A DNA stretch of 7,708 nucleotides from Candidatus Dormiibacterota bacterium (GTDB lineage: Bacteria; Chloroflexota; Dormibacteria; UBA8260), in contig CATPCA010000259.1 of assembly GCA_955652545.1 (NCBI GenBank), positions 1-7,708 of the forward strand. The letters run 5' to 3'. A program made the position numbers and the translations under genes. Of the stretch, positions 1 through 5,002 are shown piece by piece; the stretch's first letter is position 1; each line of letters begins with the position of its first letter. The notes beneath the pieces were generated by a model. That model had not been told where the DNA came from, searched no databases, and worked only from the letters and a program-made list of their open reading frames with translations.

Positions 1-80
1 GCCACCGCGAACAGCTTCTCGTAGAAGAGCACGGCTGCGTCGAGGTCGCCGACGTTCAAAGCAAGCTGCACTCGCGACAC
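1..80 (-). CDS. cadI: ArsI/CadI-family metalloenzyme (N-terminal fragment)
   Basis: Only the first 26 codons are in the window; the rest lies beyond the left edge. The fragment begins MSRVQLALNVGDLDAAVLF and continues to YEKLF. From memory this closely matches the start of mycobacterial cadmium-induced protein CadI and of related ArsI enzymes. These are vicinal-oxygen-chelate (glyoxalase-fold) proteins; ArsI is a dioxygenase that cleaves the carbon-arsenic bond of trivalent organoarsenicals. The metal-binding cysteines that would separate ArsI from CadI lie outside the window, so the substrate is open. The GTG at 80-78 was chosen because the family starts MSRVQ. It has no good ribosome binding site of its own and lies one base after the stop codon of the cysteine-rich short ORF, which suggests translation by coupling or reinitiation. 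The same frame stays open upstream, with other GTG codons at 95, 116 and 128, but that extension does not resemble the family. Confidence 0.85.
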   Translation of the reverse strand, partial: MSRVQLALNVGDLDAAVLFYEKLFAV

Positions 81-81
81 G

Positions 82-135
82 TCAGCAGCACCCACATCCG
101 CACGGGCAGGTTCCACACGGGCAGTCACAGGGCAT
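82..135 (-). CDS. 17-residue cysteine-rich leader peptide upstream of arsI/cadI
   Basis: The ORF runs from ATG at 135-133 to TGA at 84-82 and encodes MPCDCPCGTCPCGCGCC. Eight of 17 residues are cysteine, at positions 3, 5, 7, 10, 12, 14, 16 and 17, using both TGC (five) and TGT (three). A perfect AGGAGG at 149-144 lies 8 bases before the ATG, far better than any site for the downstream GTG. The stop is followed by one base and then that GTG (TGA-C-GTG), a typical arrangement for reinitiation. Cysteine-rich short ORFs in mycobacteria have been described as cysteine-responsive attenuators, but those are leaderless; this one has a ribosome binding site and lies ahead of a metal(loid)-response gene. 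It could act as an attenuator or coupling peptide, as a nascent-chain sensor of As(III) or Cd(II), or as a small thiol chelator. No homologue is known to me, and function is inference. Confidence 0.72.
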   Translation of the reverse strand: MPCDCPCGTCPCGCGCC

Positions 136-143
136 CGTTCAAG

Positions 144-149
144 CCTCCT
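144..149 (-). promoter_or_regulatory. Ribosome binding site AGGAGG of the cysteine-rich ORF
   Basis: Read on the minus strand, this is a full AGGAGG with 8 bases to the ATG at 135. It decides the reading frame here: it fits the short ORF, while the in-frame upstream GTG of the arsI/cadI frame at 128 would be 15 bases away, too far for normal use. Confidence 0.8.
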
Positions 150-165
150 ATCGACGGATATCGAT
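150..165. repeat. Inverted repeat ATCGA-N6-TCGAT in the arsI/cadI leader
   Basis: Perfect 5-base arms ATCGA and TCGAT flank the six bases CGGATA. Within it, TATCGA also occurs as a direct repeat at 149-154 and 159-164, exactly 10 bases apart. It lies between the predicted minus-strand start of transcription and the AGGAGG, ending directly next to that site. It could be a second operator for the ArsR protein (one helical turn between repeats) or a small RNA hairpin near the ribosome binding site. The stem is short and AT-rich, so a stable hairpin is doubtful. Confidence 0.45.
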
Positions 166-176
166 CTCTGCGGGCG

Positions 177-206
177 ATGCTAGCGGCTTCCATCGACATC
201 TGTCAA
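177..206 (-). promoter_or_regulatory. Predicted promoter of the leader-arsI/cadI transcript
   Basis: On the minus strand, a perfect -35 box TTGACA (206-201) is followed after 18 bases by TAGCAT (182-177), a four-of-six match to TATAAT. Transcription would begin near 170, giving a leader of about 35 bases before the cysteine-rich ORF. The -35 box lies inside the operator palindrome, so a bound repressor would block it. Confidence 0.55.
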
Positions 207-216
207 TGGGTATACT
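188..216 (+). promoter_or_regulatory. Predicted promoter of arsN1-arsR, probably leaderless
   Basis: A strong -10 box TATACT (211-216) ends 7 bases before the ATG at 224, the spacing expected when the transcript starts at or next to the start codon. A weak -35-like TTCCAT (188-193) lies 17 bases upstream. The operator palindrome fills the space between the two boxes. Leaderless transcripts are common in actinobacteria. No ribosome binding site is apparent before this ATG, which agrees. Confidence 0.6.
190..209. promoter_or_regulatory. Candidate ArsR operator (near-palindrome)
   Basis: CCATCGACA-TC-TGTCAATGG is an imperfect palindrome with 8 of 9 base pairs matching and a 2-base centre. It overlaps the -35 box of the minus-strand promoter and the spacer of the plus-strand promoter, so one dimer could silence both divergent transcripts. 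Position and symmetry are as expected for an ArsR/SmtB-family operator. That the ArsR encoded at 727-1092 binds here is inference. Confidence 0.6.
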
Positions 217-223
217 TGTGGGC

Positions 224-730
224 ATGAACCTGGCCCATCAGCCGGCGACGGCGGTCGACATCGACTCGATGCGCCCCGATGACTGGCCCGCTGTCCGCGA
301 GATCTACGCCGCGGGCATTGCCACCGGGAACGCGACCTTCGAGACCGAGTCGCCCGATTGGGAGCGCTGGGACGCGTCCCACCTCGTCGGCCACCGCTTC
401 GTCGCGCGTCGGGGCAGCAGGGTGGTCGGATGGGTCGCCCTGGCGCCGGTGTCCGACCGCTGCGCCTATGCCGGCGTGGCCGAGGACAGCGTCTACGTCA
501 GTGACGATGCCCGCGGCGAGGGTGTCGGGCGGCAGTTGCTCGAGGCGGTGATCCGCAGCGCGGATGCCGCTGACATCTGGACGATCCAGACCGGGATCTT
601 TCCCGAGAACGCGGTCAGCATCGAGCTGCACCAGCGTTGCGGCTTTCGCATCGTCGGGGTTCGCGAGCGCCTCGGCCGGGTCGCCGGGAATTGGCGCGAC
701 GTGGTGTTCATGGAGCGGCGCAAGCCGTGA
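224..730 (+). CDS. arsN1: ArsN1-like GNAT N-acetyltransferase
   Basis: This 168-residue protein is a GNAT acetyltransferase of the phosphinothricin/arsinothricin acetyltransferase type. It has the family's N-terminal MRPDDWPAVREIYAAGI and NATFET segments. The acetyl-CoA pyrophosphate-binding loop is RGEGVGRQLL (R97-L106), and the C-terminal half carries FPENAVSIELHQRCGF followed by GNWRDVVFMER. Such enzymes transfer acetyl from acetyl-CoA to the amino group of phosphinothricin or of the arsenic antibiotic arsinothricin; ArsN1 proteins are usually found in ars clusters. The position between an arsI/cadI gene and an arsR gene favours the arsenic role, but sequence alone does not exclude phosphinothricin or methionine-sulfoximine-like substrates. 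The start at 224 is preferred over an in-frame ATG at 206, which lies inside the operator and upstream of the -10 box. The gene ends by overlapping arsR by four bases. Confidence 0.82.
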   Translation: MNLAHQPATAVDIDSMRPDDWPAVREIYAAGIATGNATFETESPDWERWDASHLVGHRFVARRGSRVVGWVALAPVSDRCAYAGVAEDSVYVSDDARGEGVGRQLLEAVIRSADAADIWTIQTGIFPENAVSIELHQRCGFRIVGVRERLGRVAGNWRDVVFMERRKP

Positions 731-1092
731 CGCCGGTGGCTGTGAGCCTCAGCGAGAACGTCACTGTCCCGGAGCGGGTCAAGGGTTGCTGCCAGGCGGT
801 GGCGCAACCGCTGCCTGATGAGCGTGCTGCCGAGCTCGCCGGCGTCCACAGGGCGCTTGCCGACCCGACCCGCATCCAGATGGTGCACATCCTGGCGGCC
901 GCGTCCGAGCCCGTCTGTGTCTGCGACTTCACCGCCGCGTTCGACCTCGGCCAGCCGACCATCAGTCATCATCTCGCCAAGCTCAGGGACGCCGGGCTCG
1001 TGACCAGCTTCAAGCGCGGGATCTGGGCCTTCTACCAGCTCAACCCGTCGATGTCCGAGCCGGCGCGGAGTGCCGTTTCGCTGATCCGCTAG
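727..1092 (+). CDS. arsR: ArsR/SmtB-family metal(loid)-responsive repressor
   Basis: This is a 121-residue winged-helix repressor. The core ALADPTRIQMVHIL (residues 43-56), the recognition-helix region GQPTISHHLAKLRDAGLV (75-92) and the wing/strand KRGIWAFYQL (96-105) are typical of ArsR. Likely thiolate ligands are the N-terminal pair C21-C22 and C64/C66 in the CVCDF motif, the layout seen in actinobacterial As(III) sensors. Family members bind operator DNA as dimers and leave it on binding As(III), Sb(III) or Cd(II). The GTG at 727 overlaps the previous stop as GTGA, so the two genes are probably translationally coupled; GGAG at 712-715 is a modest ribosome binding site. Other GTG starts at 736 and 742 are possible. 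The longer frame reaching back to 637 is rejected because it overlaps the acetyltransferase and its extra part is unlike the family. Autoregulation through the palindrome at 190-209 is inferred. Confidence 0.9.
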   Translation: MTPVAVSLSENVTVPERVKGCCQAVAQPLPDERAAELAGVHRALADPTRIQMVHILAAASEPVCVCDFTAAFDLGQPTISHHLAKLRDAGLVTSFKRGIWAFYQLNPSMSEPARSAVSLIR

Positions 1093-1099
1093 GGAATTC

Positions 1100-1115
1100 A
1101 CCGGCTGCCTCCGGT
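1100..1115. repeat. Small inverted repeat ACCGG-N6-CCGGT after arsR
   Basis: Perfect 5-base GC-rich arms with a 6-base loop lie 8 bases after the arsR stop, in the 55-base gap before the aldehyde dehydrogenase gene. There is no T-run after it, so it is not a classical terminator. It might be a weak terminator hairpin or an operator for the next operon. A TATTGT at 1115-1120 could be a -10 box for that operon, but no convincing -35 box accompanies it. Confidence 0.25.
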
Positions 1116-1147
1116 ATTGTCTGAGCCCGGATGATGAGGAGAGCGAT

Positions 1148-2905
1148 GTGAGCACTCACATGCAGACACCGGCCCAGGCACGGTCCCAGTCCGATCGCCG
1201 ATCAGCCATGGAGGAGGACGTGGCGGCGCTCACGGCGGGCAAGGACGGCTGGGCGCGGCTGCCGGTGGCGAGCAAGATCGAGCACCTGCGCACCCTCGCC
1301 GCGAACACGGCCGCGCAGGCCGATCGCTGGGTGCGGGCTGCCTGCGGCGCCAAGGGGTTGGAAACGCGGTCCCAGCTGGCGGGAGAGGAGTGGACATCGG
1401 GGCCGTGGGCGCTCCTGTTCGGCATCAACCGGCTGATCGAGACACTCACCGCCGTATCGCAGACAGGCACGCCGCATCTCCGGCCGGGCAGCGTCCACAC
1501 CCGCGCTGACGGGCAGGTCGTTGTCGACGTCTTTCCGCAGAGCGCCTGGGACAGGCTCCTCCTCAGCGGCGTCGGCGCAGAGGTCTGGATGCAGCGCGGA
1601 GTGAGCGCGAGCAACCTTCCGCAGACCATGGCGGTGTTCTACAAGCAGCGTGACCCCCGGGGTGCGGTGGCCCTGGTGCTGGGGGCGGGGAACATCGCGA
1701 GCATCCCGCCACTCGACGTGCTCTACAAGCTCTTCGCGGAAGGCCGCGTGTGCCTGCTCAAGATGAACCCCGTCAACGAATACCTCGGTCCGATCTTCGA
1801 GGACATCTTCGCCGACCTCGTCGCCGCGGGATTTGTCAGGTTCGCGTATGGCGGGCCTGGCACCGGCGAACACCTGACCCGGCACCCGGACATCGACGAG
1901 ATCCACATCACCGGCAGCAGCCGCACCCACGACGCCATCGTGTTCGGAAGCGGCGAGGAAGGCGCCGCGCGCAAAGCGCGCGGCGAGCCGGTCAGCACCA
2001 AGCGGATGACCAGCGAGCTGGGTAACGTCAGCCCCACCATCGTGGTGCCAGGACCGTGGTCGCCGCGTGATGTCCGCTTCCAGGCGGCTCACATCGCCAC
2101 CCAGAAGCTGCACAACGCGGGGTTCAACTGCATCGCCGCGCAGGTGGTCATCACCCACGACGGCTGGACCCTCAGCGAACCACTGCTGCGCGAGGTGGCC
2201 ACGGCGATGTCGAAAGCTCCACACCGAACGGCCTACTACCCTGGGGCCGGTCAGCGTCAGCAGGCGATGGCGGGCGCCCACCCCCGCGCGCAGCCGCTCG
2301 GCGGCGACGACACAGCACCGGCAACACTCATCACCGGTCTCGACAGTGCCGACGCAGCGCAGCCCTGCTTCCGCACAGAGGCATTCGCCGGCGTGCTCAC
2401 CGCCACCAGCCTCAGCGCCGAGGACGTCGACGACTTCCTCGAGCGTGCCGTGGATTTCTGCAACGACACGCTGTGGGGGACCCTCGGCGCCAACATCATC
2501 ATCCACCCCACCACCGCGCGGTTGCACGCCCCCGCGCTGGACCGCGCCATCGCCAGGCTTCGCTACGGCTGCATCGGAGTCAACGCGTGGACCGGCGTGG
2601 GCTTCCTTCTCGCCCAGGCGAGTTGGGGCGCATTCCCCGGTCACACGGTCGACGATATCCAGAGTGGGGTTGGAGTGGTCCACAACAGCCTGCTCTTCGA
2701 CAGGCCCGAGAAGAGCGTCGTGCGAGCGCCGTTCCACCCGTACCCGCGCAGCCTCGCCCACGGGCGGACGACGCTGCTGCCGACACCGCCGTGGTTCGTG
2801 AACCACCGGCACGCACACGTGGTGAGTGAACGGCTGACCCGGTTCGAGGCAGACCGCTCGCTCCGGCGCGTTCCCGGCATTTTCGCGGCGGCGCTGCGCA
2901 GTTGA
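1148..2905 (+). CDS. Atypical aldehyde dehydrogenase superfamily protein
   Basis: The 585-residue protein is longer than the usual 450-500 of the NAD(P)-dependent aldehyde dehydrogenases. Family landmarks are present but divergent: N182 in GAGNIASIPP (transition-state Asn), K205 in LLKMNPVNEY (cofactor Lys), TGS at 255-257, E290 in SELGNVSP (normally ELGGKSP), the catalytic C328 in NAGFNCIAAQ, and E411 in TEAFAGVL (normally EIFGPVL). The first 100 residues or so and the last 70, ending PPWFVNHRHAHVVSERL and on, are extensions. The catalytic set is intact, so oxidation of an aldehyde to an acid, or an acylating variant, is plausible; the substrate is unknown. A LuxC-like reductase role is less likely but not excluded. 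The GTG start is preceded by AGGAG at 1137-1141 with 6-base spacing. It is the first gene of the catabolic operon, with only 10 bases before the thioesterase gene. Confidence 0.82.
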   Translation: MSTHMQTPAQARSQSDRRSAMEEDVAALTAGKDGWARLPVASKIEHLRTLAANTAAQADRWVRAACGAKGLETRSQLAGEEWTSGPWALLFGINRLIETLTAVSQTGTPHLRPGSVHTRADGQVVVDVFPQSAWDRLLLSGVGAEVWMQRGVSASNLPQTMAVFYKQRDPRGAVALVLGAGNIASIPPLDVLYKLFAEGRVCLLKMNPVNEYLGPIFEDIFADLVAAGFVRFAYGGPGTGEHLTRHPDIDEIHITGSSRTHDAIVFGSGEEGAARKARGEPVSTKRMTSELGNVSPTIVVPGPWSPRDVRFQAAHIATQKLHNAGFNCIAAQVVITHDGWTLSEPLLREVATAMSKAPHRTAYYPGAGQRQQAMAGAHPRAQPLGGDDTAPATLITGLDSADAAQPCFRTEAFAGVLTATSLSAEDVDDFLERAVDFCNDTLWGTLGANIIIHPTTARLHAPALDRAIARLRYGCIGVNAWTGVGFLLAQASWGAFPGHTVDDIQSGVGVVHNSLLFDRPEKSVVRAPFHPYPRSLAHGRTTLLPTPPWFVNHRHAHVVSERLTRFEADRSLRRVPGIFAAALRS

Positions 2906-2915
2906 ACACCCGCGG

Positions 2916-3428
2916 ATGAGCGAGGGGATCAGTCCGGGCGACCGCTTCCACGACCCGCGCGCCTGGGGATCGAGCGACCTCGCGGGCCCACATGTGTGGC
3001 GCACGCTCGACTACCGTCGCACCGACTGGCAGCCCGGCGCGACGACGATCGAATGGCAGGCGTCGGCCGATTACTGCTTTCCCACCGCCGACGGGCCGGT
3101 GGTGCACGGTGGGCTGGTCACAGCGCTGCTCGACTCGGCGATGGGCGGCGCGTGCTGGACAGTGCTCAACAATGACGAGGTGTTCCTCACCGCGGACCTG
3201 CGCGTCGAGTTCCTGCGCGTGTCCCGCCCTGAGCTTCTCCGTGCTGTGGGAGCGGTCATCCGCCGCACCCGGCGGGTGGTGTTCTGCTCGGCGGAGATGC
3301 GCGGCGTCGACGACCGCCTGCTTGCGACCAGCCGGTGCACGCAGGTGGTGCTCCCCGACGCGGGACCGTTCGGCCGCCACGCGGCGCCGGACGCGACCGG
3401 AGCGCCGCCCGAGGACGCGCGTGGCTGA
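2916..3428 (+). CDS. Hotdog-fold thioesterase (PaaI/4HBT-like)
   Basis: The 170-residue protein has the hotdog-fold signature VVHGGLVTALLDSAMGGAC, with H64-G65-G66 and D73 on the central helix. This is the pattern of PaaI-like acyl-CoA thioesterases, in which the acidic residue of the helix and the HGG loop form the active site. FLTADLRVEFLR and the later beta strands complete one hotdog domain; the last 20 or so residues are a Pro/Ala-rich tail. Such enzymes hydrolyse acyl- or aryl-CoA esters to release CoA, and in catabolic operons may free CoA from dead-end esters. The start codon has only a weak ribosome binding site and lies 10 bases after the aldehyde dehydrogenase stop, suggesting coupling. 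The 3' end overlaps the next gene by 8 bases. Acyl specificity cannot be deduced. Confidence 0.82.
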   Translation: MSEGISPGDRFHDPRAWGSSDLAGPHVWRTLDYRRTDWQPGATTIEWQASADYCFPTADGPVVHGGLVTALLDSAMGGACWTVLNNDEVFLTADLRVEFLRVSRPELLRAVGAVIRRTRRVVFCSAEMRGVDDRLLATSRCTQVVLPDAGPFGRHAAPDATGAPPEDARG

Positions 3429-4968
3429 GTCGCACAACCTCGCGATGCTGGCCGAGAGCACGCAGGAGCGGCTCGGTGACCACGACGCACTCGTGTTCGA
3501 GGAGCGCACCTTCCGATCAGCCGAGATGGCCGAACGGGCCCGGCGCGTTGCGGGTGGGCTCGCTGACCTCGGTGTGACACCCGGCGACCGCGTTGTGGTG
3601 CTGATGGCGAACTGTCCCGAGGTGCTGATCACCTACAACGCGCTGTGGCGCGCCGGTGCGGTCGTCACCCCGGTCGTGTTCCTGGTCGCGCCCGCCGAGC
3701 TGCACCACATCCTCGTCGACTCTGGCGCGGTCGCCGTGGTCACCACCGGCGAGCTGCTGGCGACCGTCCTGGTTGCCGCCGAAGGCGCAGGCGCCGTCCA
3801 CCACGTTGTCGTCGCTGGTGTGCACGCAGCACCGAACGGCGCGGCAGCCGGCCCACGCCTGCTCGACTTCAGCGACCTCGAGAGAGCTGAGGAGCGCCCG
3901 CGCGTCGAGCGCGATGACCGGCAGCTCGCGGCGTTGATGTACACCGGTGGCACCACCGGCCGTGCCAAGGGCGTGGCGCTGAGCCACGACAACCTCTGGT
4001 CCTGCGCCAAGAGCGCGTGGGACACGTCGTACGTTCCCGATCTGACCCGCATGCTGGTGCCACTGCCGCTGTCGCATGCGTACGGGATGATCGTGACCGT
4101 GGTCGGGATGCACGCCGTCGAACCTGGGCTGGCCATCGTGCAGCGCTGGTTCAGCCCCAGCGAGTGGGTGTCATTGGCGCAGCAGTGGCGGGCACAGCGC
4201 TCCGCGCTGGTGCCGGCGATGGTCCAGATGCTGCTGGGCGAACCGCTCGAGGACGCCGACCTCAGCTCGCTCAGGTATGTCAGCAGCGGCGCGGCTCCGC
4301 TGTCGATGGATGTGCTCCGCGAGTTCGAACGCCGCGTGCCATCCGCCGAGATCCTCGAGGGTTATGGCTGCACCGAGACGTCCGCGGTGATCTCGTCCAC
4401 ACCGCCGGGGCGACGCAAGCTCGGCAGTGTCGGCGTCCCCATCGCCGGGTGCACCGTGCAGATCGTGGGCGACGACGACTCAGCGCTGGCCGTCGGCGAG
4501 GATGGTGAGATCTGTGTGCGCAGCCCGTTCGTCATGGCGGGATACTGGAATGCGGCTGAGGAGACGGCCACCGTGCTTCGCGGTGGCTGGCTGCACACCG
4601 GCGACATCGGCCACGTCGACTCCGATGGCTACCTGTACGTCGTCGACCGCAAGAAGGACCTCATCCTGCGCGGCGGCTTCAACGTCTTTCCGCGAGACGT
4701 CGAGGACGTGTTGCTCTCCCACCCACAGGTCGCCATGGCCGGCGTTGTGGGCAGACCCGACCAGCGGCTGGGTGAGGAGGTGGTCGCCTTCATCAGCCTG
4801 CGTCCCGGTGCGACCGTGGACGTGGACGACCTGGTCGCATTTGCGCGCACTCACCTGGCGCCGACCAAGTACCCGCGCGAGATACGGCTTGTCGACAGCG
4901 TGCCGCTGACCAGCGTGGGCAAGCTGGATCGCAAGGCGCTGCGACACCTTGTCGCGGTTTCGCCCTGA
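3421..4968 (+). CDS. FadD-type acyl-CoA synthetase (AMP-forming)
   Basis: This 515-residue adenylate-forming enzyme activates a carboxylic acid to acyl-AMP and then to the CoA thioester. All core motifs are seen: the phosphate loop YTGGTTGRAKG (174-184), GYGCTE (314-319), LHTGD with D395, the hinge VVDRKKDLILRGGFNVFPRD, and the catalytic lysine K501 in TSVGKLDRK. It is therefore probably active. Length and motif spelling fit the medium/long-chain FadD or aromatic acid ligase group; the acid substrate is unknown. The GTG start overlaps the thioesterase gene by 8 bases and has GAGGA at 3411-3415 with 5-base spacing. The same frame is open far upstream to 2992, but that part is antiparallel in composition to a ligase and overlaps the thioesterase, so it is not coding. 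Following the aldehyde dehydrogenase, it could activate the acid that enzyme makes. Confidence 0.92.
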   Translation: MAESHNLAMLAESTQERLGDHDALVFEERTFRSAEMAERARRVAGGLADLGVTPGDRVVVLMANCPEVLITYNALWRAGAVVTPVVFLVAPAELHHILVDSGAVAVVTTGELLATVLVAAEGAGAVHHVVVAGVHAAPNGAAAGPRLLDFSDLERAEERPRVERDDRQLAALMYTGGTTGRAKGVALSHDNLWSCAKSAWDTSYVPDLTRMLVPLPLSHAYGMIVTVVGMHAVEPGLAIVQRWFSPSEWVSLAQQWRAQRSALVPAMVQMLLGEPLEDADLSSLRYVSSGAAPLSMDVLREFERRVPSAEILEGYGCTETSAVISSTPPGRRKLGSVGVPIAGCTVQIVGDDDSALAVGEDGEICVRSPFVMAGYWNAAEETATVLRGGWLHTGDIGHVDSDGYLYVVDRKKDLILRGGFNVFPRDVEDVLLSHPQVAMAGVVGRPDQRLGEEVVAFISLRPGATVDVDDLVAFARTHLAPTKYPREIRLVDSVPLTSVGKLDRKALRHLVAVSP

Positions 4969-5002
4969 GCCGTGCGCTGGCCATGAGGTACGCTGCGGCG
5001 CC

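Noticed and set aside
81..128. N-terminal extension of the arsI/cadI product using GTG at 128
   Set aside because: The AGGAGG is 15 bases away, the extension is unlike CadI/ArsI proteins, and the overlapping cysteine-rich ORF fits the ribosome binding site much better.
206..223. In-frame ATG at 206 as start of the acetyltransferase gene
   Set aside because: It lies in the operator palindrome, upstream of the TATACT -10 box, has no ribosome binding site and adds only six residues unlike the family. ATG 224 has ideal leaderless spacing.
1131..1151. Minimal ORF MMRRAM overlapping the start of the aldehyde dehydrogenase gene
   Set aside because: Six codons covering the ribosome binding site itself, with no ribosome binding site of its own; most likely chance.
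1202..3004. 600-codon open frame on the minus strand opposite the aldehyde dehydrogenase
   Set aside because: It is a shadow of the GC-rich codon pattern: the protein is Arg/Gly/Ala/Val/His-rich without recognisable motifs, and the plus-strand protein has a full set of catalytic residues.
2992..3420. Upstream extension of the FadD frame to ATG 2992
   Set aside because: The translation is Arg/Ser/Pro-rich low-complexity sequence overlapping the well-supported thioesterase; the ligase family begins near 3421.
4949..5002. TTG start at 4949 for the first acyl-CoA dehydrogenase
   Set aside because: It overlaps the ligase gene and adds residues without family similarity; the typical DLSLTPAE start follows GTG 5003.
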